A stretch of DNA of 64,000 nucleotides from Ichthyophis bannanicus. Taxonomy: Eukaryota; Chordata; Amphibia; Gymnophiona; Ichthyophiidae. Location: assembly GCA_033557465.1 (NCBI GenBank), contig CM066033.1, positions 710,445,637-710,509,636 of the forward strand, in the 5' to 3' direction. Positions within the stretch are counted from its first letter, which is position 1, and every line of letters starts with the position of its first letter. Shown here piece after piece: positions 1-9,704 of this stretch. Both the position numbers and the translations under genes were made by a program. The notes under the pieces are model-generated. The model made no database searches, was not told where the DNA came from, and was given only the letters and a program-made list of their open reading frames with translations.

Positions 1-669
1 CTCGCTCTTCAGCAGTTTCTCCATCTCGTGAAGGGCAAGCTGGTGCATGTTTTCTCCGACAACGCGGTGACGGTGTCTTATATCAATCGGCAAGGCAGAA
101 CAGGCAGTGCTTCCCTGCTGGAGGAAAGTCAGAGGTTAATGAGCTGGGTGGAATCTCACTTGGTAGCTTTGTCAGCAGCTCATGTCGTGGGTCGAGACAA
201 TGTTCAGGCCGATTACCTCAGTTGGCATCTGTTAGACCCCAGAGAGTGGGAGCTGAATGCCGCAGTTTTTCATGAGCTCACACTGCGATGGGGGCAGCCG
301 GTAATGGACCTGATGGCCACCTTCGACAATCCCAAGGCCAGTCGGTTTTTCAGCAGGTGCAGGGAACGCATGTCGGAGGGTCTCGATGGCTTGGCGCAGC
401 CATGGCTGTTGGGAGTGCTCCTCTATGTTTTTCCTCCGTGGCCAATGATCGGGAGGGTCATTCGGAGGATAGCGGGCCACAAGGGTCAGGTAATTCTCAT
501 CGCTCCGGATTGGCCCAGGAGAGCGTGGTATGCGGACCTCGTACGTCTTCTAACAGACAGCCCCTGGAGGCTGCCCGTTCGGATGAACCTCTTATGCCAG
601 GGTCCTCTTCTGATGCCAAATGTGGATTGCTTCTTGCTTACGGCTTGGTTCTTGAAAGGGAAAGGTTAA
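1..669 (+). CDS. DIRS A pol C-terminus: RNase H end and methyltransferase-like domain (partial)
   Basis: This is the open end of the DIRS A polyprotein; the 5' part is cut by the window edge. The frame is open from the edge to a stop at 667-669. The readable part starts in RNase H (VFSDNAVTVSYINRQG, then QADYLSWHLLDPREW) and continues into the domain that follows RNase H in DIRS pol (DLMATFDNPKASRFFSR, LLYVFPPWPMIGRVIRR, VILIAPDWPRRAWY). In published DIRS annotations this last domain is called a Dam-like methyltransferase. Its activity is unproven, and the FPPWP stretch is the only motif I can point to. The same three blocks occur in D (45,478-46,128) and E (61,630-62,287). The downstream recombinase frame overlaps the end of this ORF. 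Seen: homologous blocks. Inferred: function. Confidence 0.85.
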   Translation, partial: LALQQFLHLVKGKLVHVFSDNAVTVSYINRQGRTGSASLLEESQRLMSWVESHLVALSAAHVVGRDNVQADYLSWHLLDPREWELNAAVFHELTLRWGQPVMDLMATFDNPKASRFFSRCRERMSEGLDGLAQPWLLGVLLYVFPPWPMIGRVIRRIAGHKGQVILIAPDWPRRAWYADLVRLLTDSPWRLPVRMNLLCQGPLLMPNVDCFLLTAWFLKGKG

Positions 670-1760
670 GTCGTAGAGGTTACTCAGCTGCGGTCGTAGC
701 CACGATGTTACGGGCCAGGCGGCGATCTACGTCCCTGGCCTATGTTCGGGTGTGGCGTATTTTTGAGCGCTGGTGTGCTCAGCGCGGCCTCATTCCCGGC
801 AACGCCTTGGTTTCTGAGGTGTTGTCTTTTCTACAGGACGGCTTGGAAAAGGGGTTGGCCCTAAGTACCCTAAAGGTTCAGTTAGCTGCGTTAACATGTT
901 TTAGGGGCAAAGTTCGAGGGGTTTTCTTGTCCGGGCATCCGGATATTTTGAGATTTTTCAAGGCAGTAAAGAATCTGCAACCCCCGGTCAGGCCGGTGGT
1001 TCCTCCTTGGGATTTGAACCTCGTCCTAGAGGCTTTAGTGAGGCCTCCTTTTGAGTTGGCGAGTGGAGTCTCACTGAGAGATTGTTCCTGGAAGACTGCG
1101 TTCCTGGTGGCATTATGTTCGGCACGGAGGATCTCGGACCTCCAAGCGCTTTCCTGTAGGGAGCCATTTATCCAGTTTTCAGATGAGAAGGTAACGCTAC
1201 AGCCGGTTCCTTCCTTTCTTCTGAAGGTGGTATCCCGGTTTCATATAAATCAGGTTATTTCTTTGCCAACCTTTCGGGGTCAGGGGGATCAGCCCATAGA
1301 TTTGACCCTGAAACGGTTGGATTTAGGGAGAGTACTTCGCAGATATCTCAGGAGAACGAAGCCCTTTCGGCGGACAGACAGATTATTCATACTGTTTCAT
1401 GGGCCACGGAAGGGGAAAGCAGCCTCCAAGGCCTCGATTGCCCAGTGGGTGAAACACACTATCTCAGCGGCATATCAGGCCAGTGGACGAGCTCCTCCGT
1501 CAGGGCTGCATGCTCATTCCACACGAAGCCAGGCAGCTTCCTGGGCTGAGTTGGTGTTGGTGCCTCCAGTGGACATCTGCAGGGCAGATACTTGGTCATC
1601 GCTTCACACCTTTGCGAAGCATTATAGACTAGATGTTCAGGCCAGAGGGGACGCAAATGTAGGGGTCTCAGCCATTAGGTATTGCTTTGGTACTTCCCTA
1701 CTATCCCTGGACTGGCCCGGAGAGACGAAGAGGAAGAAGAAATTAGACCTTACCTGCTAA
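590..1760 (+). CDS. DIRS A tyrosine recombinase
   Basis: The recombinase is thought to insert the circular cDNA of DIRS elements by site-specific recombination. The frame is open from 288 to 1,760, but recombinase homology begins near 590 with the block LAYGLVLERERLSRRGYS. Family residues visible in order are the first catalytic Arg in SARRISDLQALSC, the H-x-x-R box in HAHSTRSQAASWA, and the nucleophile region TFAKHYRLDV. All are present, so no catalytic residue is obviously lost. Oddity: compared with D and E, the stretch holding their stop codon is missing, so the A reading frame runs into the internal complementary region and ends there with extra residues (ending KKKLDLTC). The start codon cannot be decided because the frame overlaps pol. 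Confidence 0.85.
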
Positions 1761-1800
1761 TTGTCTTTCCTTGAGATCTCTCTGGGCCAGTCCAGGGCCC
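1709..1800 (+). repeat. DIRS A internal complementary region (ICR)
   Basis: The right part of this segment is the reverse complement of the right end at 2,225-2,294. The left part (gagacgaagagg) stands for the complement of the element's unseen left end. In DIRS biology the ICR is the template that lets the cDNA ends be completed and circularised. The recombinase stop codon lies inside it at 1,758-1,760. Confidence 0.85.
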
Positions 1801-2149
1801 ACCCAGGTCATTTGCGAAGTTACTGGGTTCTGTTCAGCAAAAACGGGTACGTCAGCTGCCCATGTCATCAGGGGCGTGGGGGCATTGGCGTTGGCCAGTG
1901 CATGTCTAAGCACAGCGGCGGCTGTAGTTTTTCCTTGGTGGTTGCCCGTCCAGGGATTGAAGTCAGGTTTGGACTATGGGGAGGTTTCTGTATATCCATA
2001 TCTAGTGTCTTGTTGATGTTTAGCTAAGAAAAAAAAATTTCATGTCTTTTAGTAGGCTCTGGCTGGGAAGGTTGGCTACAGTGGATTTTTTCAGGAAAGG
2101 TGTGATTTGTTCATAACCTGCTTTGGCAAAAGTAGACTGAGGTTTGGTC

Positions 2150-2294
2150 ACTAGGGGGAGCCAGTTAGGTTATCAGCAAAACTTCAGTATTCAGTCCTCA
2201 GCTGCTGGAAGGGATTGACAACCCTACTATCCCTGGACTGGCCTGGAGAGATCTCAAGGAAAGACAATTAGCAGGTAAGGTCTAATTTCTTCTT
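2150..2294 (+). repeat. DIRS A right terminal repeat
   Basis: The block runs from ggtcactagggggagcc through cagtcctcagctgctgg to ggtctaatttcttctt. It resembles the right ends of D and E in layout and in its outer 70 bases. It carries the GGTAAG core with flanking AATTAG and CTAATT arms that recurs at all right ends of this branch. Its left partner lies outside the window. Confidence 0.8.
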
Positions 2295-3135
2295 TACAGG
2301 TATGTGCTCACTCCCCTTGCAGGAAAAAGCATTTGCTGATGTTTCTTTGAGTTTATATGGCTGTCAGAACCTATTCTTTTGGTGTAACTACTGCTACTTT
2401 TTGCTGCCCCTCAGAGGTTGGCACCATAGGTGACTGCTTAGCCTTACCTGATGATGGTTGAGTAGGCTTTGAGATTGACCCAGTGCTGCCTGATGTTGGA
2501 CCAACAGGTTTTTGGGTTGGAACATATGAATAGATCAGCATAGATGTGGCTTCACTAAGCTATTCAACCTATGGCTAACATTTAGTGTGAGGAATATTTT
2601 ACTTTATTAGGAACCAAGATATCCAACTTAATTTCACCATTTCATGTAAGAGCAGAGGATATGCTGTCCCTATGGATTACTTTATATTGGTAAGATGAGA
2701 AACTGGCCCTGGATGACTGAACATAAAAGTGATTTCCAATGAGGATGTGCGGAAATGCCCTTTAAAACTCATTGTGTGGATAAAAATATTCATTGTGCGT
2801 TGAATCCTTTTCACAAGTAGCAACTTTGATCAGCTACTTCTTCAAAGAAAACACAAGTGATTTATGATTTACATATAGTTACATCAAATGGTTTTAATAA
2901 TAAAAGAAGAGAGTCAATATTCTTATCACTTTACTATCACTATAGATTGTAATTTGATGTTCTGATAGTTTAATCTATTTTTCCAATCAGAAGAAATACT
3001 CGACTATGATTGGCTCTTTGCTTTGATGATTAATAGATATATAAATTTTGGATTGTCAGAAGATTTCAAACAATAGTGTGTTAACTATGAATTATGGGGG
3101 AATATTCAAAGCAAATAACATGGTTAGTAGACTTG
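2295..3135. other. Unassigned spacer
   Basis: AT-rich sequence of about 840 bases. I see no long ORF, no terminal repeats, no SINE box and no match to the other repeats in the window. Confidence 0.5.
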
Positions 3136-3138
3136 GCC

Positions 3139-3530
3139 CGGATATTCAGTAGCACTAACACAGTTACTGCTGCTGAATATTTGCGGATGCCGCTTCTGCA
3201 CGACTTGATGCTAGCCGGCTAGCACTAGAGTGTTCTGGAGGTAGCTCCCAGCGATAACAGAGTAGCAGCAATATTAAGCCACTGCCCGGTTATTGCAAAG
3301 CAGTGAAAATTAGGCATATTAAAGGCTGATTTAACTTTCACTGCAGAAGCTAACCGGGCAGCAGCTGAATAACACCACTGACTGGTTAACTTTTTTCCTA
3401 TTCGGCCAACCCAGATATTCAATGCCGATGGCTGAATATGACACCAGCATTGAATATCTAGGATTAATGTTCAGGAGCGATGGCTAGCCAATGAAACCAT
3501 GTTACCCACTACCGCTGAATATCTCCACCT
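3139..3530. mobile_element. MITE-like repeat with ggatattcag termini
   Basis: The segment begins ggatattcagtagc and ends gctgaatatctcc, which are inverted copies of each other with a few mismatches. The interior repeatedly uses the words gctgaatat, aaccgggcag and tggttaac and has no ORF. A related but shorter block at 41,165-41,350 uses the same vocabulary. A small non-autonomous DNA transposon is the most likely identity; I could not place a target duplication or a superfamily. Confidence 0.5.
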
Positions 3531-3661
3531 ATATGAATAATGGCTGCTCTATATTTGGTTTTCTAGGAAGTGTATGAATTGCTTGCATAGATGTTTATTT
3601 CTGTTTGATACCCCATAAACAAGAGCACAAGTTATAATAAGACAATCTTTATTGAAGCAAA

Positions 3662-3715
3662 CCCCGACACGGCCGCATTTTGGCTAAGTGCCTTCTTCAG
3701 GGGGTGAGCCTCAAA
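3662..3715 (-). ncRNA. Hammerhead-ribozyme-like motif, probably inactive
   Basis: Read on the minus strand, the segment gives CTGAAGA, a GGC/GCC stem with a five-base loop, then AAAA where the hammerhead consensus has GAAA, then a short stem ending in GTC and a G-run that can pair with the upstream C-run. The G-to-A change in the invariant GAAA should abolish cleavage. It is the inverted partner of the motif at 5,743-5,786. Confidence 0.5.
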
Positions 3716-5742
3716 TAAATAAAAACAAACATTAAAAAGAATCATAAATCATATCTTAATGAAACAATAAATCACATGATAACAAAATATAACAATATGA
3801 ACATTAAAAGTAACAAACAACAGTGTACATTGGGGTAAATATATGCAAAATATCTATAAAAGAGCAAGGTACAATAAGAACATATGTAAAAGTGGAGGAC
3901 ATGCTGATGTTACAAATAAATACATCTAAAACCATAGTGAGACATTGTAGGGACGAAGGGAGGACCTCAGGGGGACTACGGACTACATGTAAGATGCATA
4001 ATGTGAAGCCCAATATGCACAAAGGAGGACATTTGTCAAACAACCTGACATAGACCAGTTATGTGAATGATAAGAACGATAAAAGAGGATAGATGAAGAA
4101 ACCGGCTACGGTAAATGCTTTATCGAGCACATCCCAATACCCTGAGAAAAATTAAAGCCATTAAAACAAACGCGCATAAACAAGACTGGGGAAAGATAAA
4201 ACCAAAATATAAAAATTTAAACTGGAACATATAAAAAACAAAGTGTAAAATAATAGTGTAGCAATATTCGAACAACAAAATGACTATTCCTCCCGGCACC
4301 CACAATTAAGTGGACACCCAAGCCAATAGTAGCCAGACAGAAGAGATCATGCAAATCGCAAGTCAAACATATAATTAAAAATAAAAATAAACATTTGCTT
4401 CGTATTCGCATTCCTTCTTTTATTTGGTTCTTATCTTGGATTTTAATATACTTCACGGTGCTCCCTCTTCCACTGGTCGATAGGTTAGCCTGATGCCCAG
4501 TTCTCCCATTTGTTTGATACATGACCTCATTTTCATTGGTATTAAGTGTATGATTGCATTTAGTGTTTTTTTTATCCCGCTTTTTCTGTTTTTAGTTACA
4601 TACAGCTAGTGTTTTGATTGTTCTGATTCTTATGTTCAATCTGCACAGCCTTCTGCATCTCGTGCTGCTGTCACTATGACATTAAAGGTTGTCTTGGTGC
4701 TAAAAATAACTTGTAAGTGGCATCTCGATTTGGCCGCTGGCATTCTATTCTGAATGCTGCATGCATCCTGTTTGTGTTCTATACAAGACAAGTGTTTATT
4801 TTTAATTGCATGTTTGACCTGAGATTTGCAAGATCTCTTCTGTCTGGCTACTATTGGCTTGGGTGTCAGATTAATTGTGGGTGCAGGGAGGAATAGTCAT
4901 TTTGTTATTCAAATATTGCTACACTATCTTTTTACACTTTGTTTTTTATACGTTCCAATTTACATTTTTATATTCTGTTTTTATATTTTCCTGGTCTTTT
5001 TTATGCCCGTTTGTTTTAATGACTTTCATTTTTATTCGGGGTATCGAGATGTGCACGATAAGGCATTTACCATAGGCCATAGTTTCATTTATCATCTTTT
5101 ATTGTTCCTACCATTCATAGAATAGTTCTCTATTGGTCCATGTCAGGTTATTTGACAAATGTCTTCTTTTGTGCATACAGCTGCATTATAGAGCTCAGCA
5201 GCCCATGTACTTGCTTAAGAGTAAACCGTTTCTACGGTCTAACCATGTTTCACAGTGAGCGCTTTGTCGTTCCCTTCTGCTTCCTGTTGTCTTTTCTATG
5301 ACTTTGTTACCATGATAGTTTGCCTTTCCACAATGACCTTTTACTTGGAGTAGATTATTTTTACGGATATCCACTTGTCTATTCTTTTTAGTTTTTTATG
5401 GTGACAATCTGAATTATTTACTGTCTAGTTGATATTGGGCTTTACATTATGCCCCTTGCATGTAGTCCATAGTCCCCATGTGGCCCTCCCTTTATCCTTA
5501 TGCTGCCTCACTATGGTCTTAGATGTATTTATTTGTAACATCAACATGTCCTCCACTTTTACATATGTTCTTATTGTACCTTGCTCTTTTATATATATTT
5601 TTCATATATTTACGCTAACATCCACTATTGTTTGTCACTTTTAATGTTCACATTTAGTTATATTTTGTTATCATGTGATTTATTGTTTTCATTAAGAGAT
5701 GATTTATGATTGTTTTTATTGTTTGTTTTTATTTGAGACTCA

Positions 5743-5786
5743 TTCCCTGAAGAAGGCACTTAGCCGAAATGCGGACGTGTCGGGGT
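5743..5786 (+). ncRNA. Hammerhead ribozyme motif (Penelope-type)
   Basis: The invariant hammerhead parts are in order: CTGAAGA at 5,747-5,753 (consensus CUGANGA), a three-pair stem II (GGC 5,755-5,757 with GCC 5,763-5,765), GAAA at 5,766-5,769, a short stem III, and the cleavage triplet GTC at 5,779-5,781. Stem I pairs ttcc (5,743-5,746) with the gggg after the cleavage site. The first base after GAAA is T, giving a T-G closing pair rather than the usual C-G, so activity may be weak. Confidence 0.6.
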
Positions 5787-6046
5787 TTGTTCAATAAAGA
5801 CTGTCTTATTACACCTCGCTGTTGTTTGTCAATGTTCTGCTTGTGAGTGGGTGCACTCTTGTGGACCCTATTTCTAGTTTATATAGGGTGCTATTATGAG
5901 TAGAACTTTGAATGTGAATGGATCTAGCAGAGGGCCACAGCACCCATCCATGGCTGGATACCACGGTGATAATTTTAAAAACTGTTTTCTTCAAAAAGGT
6001 GACATTTTATTTCCAGATAATGTCCTTTCCTTGAGCCCTGCTAGAC

Positions 6047-6240
6047 CAGGGGTAGGCAATTCCGGTCCTGGAGGGCCGCAGACCAGTCAGGTTTTCATGA
6101 TGTCCCTAATGAATATTAATGGACCTATTTCCATACAGTGGAAGACAGTGGATGCAAATAGATCTCATGAATATTCATTAGGGACATCTTGAAAATCTGA
6201 CTGGTCTGCGGCCCTCCAGGACTGGAATTGCCCACCCCTG
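6047..6240. mobile_element. hAT-type MITE inserted in the right end of G
   Basis: The termini are inverted copies over about 70 bases (caggggtaggcaattcc at the left, ggaattgcccacccctg at the right). The element is flanked by tgctagac (6,039-6,046) and tgatagac (6,241-6,248), an 8-bp target duplication with one mismatch. CAGGGG ends plus 8-bp duplications are standard for hAT superfamily MITEs. No ORF. Removing it restores the DIRS G terminal repeat, which confirms the boundaries. Confidence 0.85.
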
Positions 6241-6574
6241 TGATAGACCAATCCAGACAAGTGCGTTGTGTTTACCTACCAGCACATTGGTGGGAAACAG
6301 CCAGTGAAATGCCCAGATTTCAATAACATCATTCCCATGCCCCTATCAGCCTGAAACAGTAGAGAGCATCTCTGTATTCAACCCAAAGCATATAGGAAAG
6401 CATAGCAAACCTCAATATGGGCAACAATGATGAATCAAACCGTAGAGAAACCATGTACAGGAGAAATTGAACAGCAGGCTGTCAGTAGGATATGGACCTG
6501 CAGATTCAACCATATCAAATCATACTGGACCAAGATACCACCGCAACATAACAGACCAAACACAGTTCCAGAGG

Positions 6575-6690
6575 TGGGTCCTGGACTGGTCTATCAGGAT
6601 TCAAGGAAAGGGCATTATCTGGTAAGTAAAATGTCATCTTCATATTGTCCTGCTAGACCAGTCCAGACCAGTGGGATGTACCAAAGCTAT
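6575..6690 (-). repeat. DIRS G internal complementary region
   Basis: The segment carries ggtaagtaaaatgtcatctt, the inverted copy of the G right end near 5,997-6,020, joined to catattgtcctgctagacc, the inverted copy of the left end at 18,190-18,204. It is the junction record that fixes both G boundaries. Confidence 0.8.
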
Positions 6691-6699
6691 GCCTCCACT

Positions 6700-6983
6700 G
6701 GACAGGAAGAAGTTATAGCAGTCCATAGACCCTGGAGCCAAAAGCTGTGTCTGCCCAAGCGTGGACATCCAAGCAGAATGCTTGACAAAAAAAGTGGAAA
6801 GTGATGCCCACATTGCCACCCAACAAAGTCTGAAGGAGCTACCACATTATACTCCACACAGGTCTATGCTTGCACCCGAGAAGAATGGGCGCACAGACCT
6901 CCAGGACCAGCTAGTTCCATAACAGATATGAAAGAAATTCATAACCTCCGAGTACCAGAGAATCACCCTCCAGACATCCATAA
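6700..6983 (-). pseudogene. DIRS G recombinase C-terminal remnant
   Basis: Minus-strand translation just upstream of the G internal region gives a block like VAMWASLSTFFVKHSAWMS. It aligns by eye with the nucleophile block of D and E (RAATWSSLHAFAKHYRLDV). The catalytic Tyr position appears to be Ser, and flanking frames contain stops. It is separated from the rest of the recombinase by element B. Decayed and non-functional. Confidence 0.65.
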
Positions 6984-7256
6984 AGCACAGTTACTTACCT
7001 GTAACAGGTGATCTCTGGGAACAGCAGGAATAAGTCTTCACATATGGGTACGTCGGTACCGACGGAGTCTGCGCGGGAACGCTTCCCAGCGTCCAATCAA
7101 AGAGCTTTTGGAAGCATCCCACCACGCCTGCGTGCTGCCTTCCCGCCTTTCCCAACTGCCTCTCCTCAGTTAAGTTTTAAGGCTGAGACAAAGAGAGAGA
7201 GAGAGGAAAGGAAAGATAGATAGAGATACAACTCCTGGGGAGGTGGGTGGGTTGTG

Positions 7257-7350
7257 AAGACTTATTCCTGCTGTTCCCAGAGATCACCTGTTACAGGTAA
7301 GTAACTGTGCTATCTCCAGGAACAAGCAGGAATGAGTCTTCACATATGGG
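7257..7350 (-). repeat. DIRS B internal complementary region
   Basis: The block reads from tgaagacttattcctgctg through ggtaagtaactgtgct to the sequence complementary to the B left end (ctccaggaacaagcagg). It has the same structure as in element C at 22,657-22,750. Confidence 0.88.
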
Positions 7351-7649
7351 AACTCCCAAGCTAAGATGCCTGGAGTCCCAGCATGTTATAGATTGGAACA
7401 TGCTATCCCGCACAACACCAGGCATTGTGAGGATGGGGGGTAGGAGTTGAAGAAAGAAAGTTGCTGTGGAACAGCTAACCTAGCATAGGACTGCAGGGAA
7501 GGAGTCCATGTGTGGATGATAATTATCATCAATGATATTGAAGGAATATTGCAATATGGACCTCCCCTAACAGGATTACACAGCAGTAAGGAGGTTCATG
7601 GGATCTACTGGGGAACCCAGTAGAGGAACCTCAAGGATGACCTCACTGT

Positions 7650-8010
7650 GAAGTGGAGGTAATAAACCTGAAGGAAAAAAAGAGAGGAGGTCAGATTCCT
7701 GAAAGGTAAGAGGGAACCCCGGTGAGAACTGGGGTAGTACCAAAAATGGCGGGCCTTCAGCGGAAGGCTTTATGATAAAAGCCGAACTCTTTTGGCGACA
7801 GAGTGGTCACCCTTGGGAGCAAAAAGAGAAGGCCGACCAGATTGTACAAACAGGCACAGTCCTTGTGGGAGGAAAAGGTATGAAAACCCCTTGTATCCCA
7901 AAAGAAAGGACAAACGCCTGGGGCGTTAGAGCCTGTGATTAGCTGAAGATCCGCAATGTCTCTCCTAATTGGGGTCAGCTAGGAGAGATACTGGAACATG
8001 GAGAGCTTCA
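7650..8010 (-). pseudogene. DIRS B recombinase remnant
   Basis: Minus-strand reading gives a block like LTPIRRDIADLQLITG followed by a stretch corresponding to the PKVVSPFHLNQEVYLPVF region of the C recombinase. The first catalytic Arg region is therefore still traceable, but frames are broken by stops and the order is only approximate. Upstream (8,010-9,700) I could not trace pol with any confidence, although its position relative to gag predicts it. Confidence 0.5.
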
Positions 8011-9704
8011 GAGGTACCTAAACCTTAAGGTTATGGTGGAAGTTGCTAACTACCACAAAAGTGGTTGTGAGTGTGGAACCCCAAACATGCCGGATAGCAT
8101 AGGTATGGGTAAAGCCCATCTGTCAGAATCATATAGCTATATGAGCCTGGACAGTCAGGTAGATAAATGCAGGATACCTATCTACCCATAGTAAATATCT
8201 CGACAGATAGATAGATATATGGGAATATATCTATAGTGAGATATGAAGGGCATAAAATACACACAAAGATAGACATAGACATCTGTAAGATGTATGCTAC
8301 AGATATGAATATATAGGCCTCTATATGGGTGTCTGCAATAAAGCAGACAGAGATATGCCTACAGAACGGTATTCACATAGGAAAATGTGGAGAGGAAAGA
8401 TTCATCTAATAACAAGAATGTGGAACCCACTTGAGAAGATATATAGAGAATCTGTTCCCACTGGTTATGAGCTACAGGGATGCTAGGTAGTGAAATAACT
8501 AGGACAGTTACGTGAAAAGCAGAGGATGATATCAGTCTGCAGCCAGCAAGTCCCGAGTATTCTAGAACTCTAGCATGGTAAGTGAACAGGAGACGCATAA
8601 AAATGAGATACCATGCTGACCTGCTTAAGGGCAGAGAGGTATCATGCGTTCTTACCATGAGAACGAGCTGCAAGGAGAAAAGCATATTCCCGATTGGAAA
8701 TACTATGGACCAAAGCAGGGAATTGGCAACTCCTTAAGCTTTCACGTAAGAGAAGGCCTATGTCCTTTAAATTAAAAAGGGAGATCCTTTCTAGTCATGG
8801 GAGACATGACTGAAAATGCCTTTTCCAGCCATCTAGGACAGCTGTTGGAGAAAAAAAAACCATGCTCTCTAGCAAGGGCCCATAGTGGAGAGCTTCTCTG
8901 TAGGATTGCAGAGAGCATGATGCAGGAGAATGAGGAGATAGGTACTGGCTCTCCAGTAGTCAGTTCTATGTCAACTATGCTGCCAAACCCAGGGGAATGG
9001 AGATGGCAGAAAGAGAAGACAATCCAACAAGTTTGTAGTGAAAATGTTTCCAAGACAGATGACCGCACTGACTTGGAGCCACTACTAAGACCAGAGAGAA
9101 TGTTAGTGGAGGACAAATCTGGTTGCTGGTGGACAGAACCAGTGGTCCAAACATTAAGGCTCCTGCATTGGCAACTGCTTGCCAGACAGCAAAAAGAATG
9201 TTACTGTTTAAAAACAGGAAGAACAGACAGAACAGGAGTAGAAAACTCTGGACATGTCTGATGAACTGCTTCAAAGCAAGATTGAAAAAGAGGAGTCAAC
9301 TCAGAGAAGAGAACTCCACACTGGAAAAGTAACAAAACTAGAGAGGCTGAAGAAAAGCCCTCCAGTGAAGTAATACCGCTCTTACAGCTTGGTAAGAAGG
9401 TAAAAAGAATGGAGCTGAAGAAGACTTACAAAGTAGTGAGTCTATAGAAAGGAAAAAAGACATGCTGGCACAGGAACTATCATTTGATAGTGGCTAGACC
9501 TCTTTCCCTAGCAGGAAGAAGAGGAGAACCCTGTGCCCTATAGGCATGAACATCCTGACAGCTCATAGAACACAGAAAAAATGGATGTCTTTTGGAAAGA
9601 GATCCATGTCTAGGGTTTAGAAAGAGAGCAGTGGATTGCCTCTATTGAGAAGAAGCAACTGCGGATTCTAACCCCCAGTGTCACAAGCATCTGATGAAGA
9701 TTGA

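Larger units (their letters stand above)
1..2294 (+). mobile_element. DIRS element A, 3' half (5' part lies outside window)
   Basis: This is the 3' half of a DIRS-type tyrosine-recombinase retrotransposon. It contains the end of pol (RNase H and methyltransferase-like part), a recombinase ORF, an internal complementary region at about 1,709-1,800 and a right terminal repeat ending near 2,294. The end is placed by matching the right terminus to its reverse complement inside the internal region. A shares its pol and recombinase sequence and the motif tactgctttggtact upstream of the internal region with elements D and E, so the three belong to one superfamily branch. The terminal repeats of A differ in detail from those of D and E. 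No target duplication is expected for DIRS elements and none was sought. Confidence 0.9.
3630..5815. mobile_element. Inverted pair of Penelope-type terminal modules (non-autonomous)
   Basis: Two copies of the same sequence lie in opposite orientation. The left arm (about 3,640-4,520, minus sense) matches the right arm (about 4,826-5,815, plus sense) over several blocks: 3,650-3,710 with 5,750-5,810, 3,820-4,030 with 5,440-5,650, and 4,120-4,370 with 4,830-5,075. The centre (about 4,520-4,826) is unpaired. Each outer end carries a hammerhead-like core followed in the same sense by a tttgttcaataaagac-type tail. Hammerhead motifs in terminal repeats are a known hallmark of Penelope-like elements, whose repeats often occur inverted. 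No reverse transcriptase frame is visible inside, so this is either a non-autonomous derivative or two back-to-back insertions. Confidence 0.6.

Noticed and set aside
1..1760. Recombinase as a phage or bacterial integrase
   Set aside because: It is fused in context with DIRS RT/RNase H and flanked by an internal complementary region and terminal repeats; no prokaryotic gene context exists.
4120..5125. Hydrophobic, Phe/Leu/Ile-rich frames on both strands
   Set aside because: They lie in the inverted Penelope-type modules and come from T-rich sequence; no membrane-protein family or codon signal supports them.
8359..9274. Minus-strand frames of about 100 codons in element B
   Set aside because: They occupy the expected pol position but show no RT or RNase H block; treated as decayed sequence.
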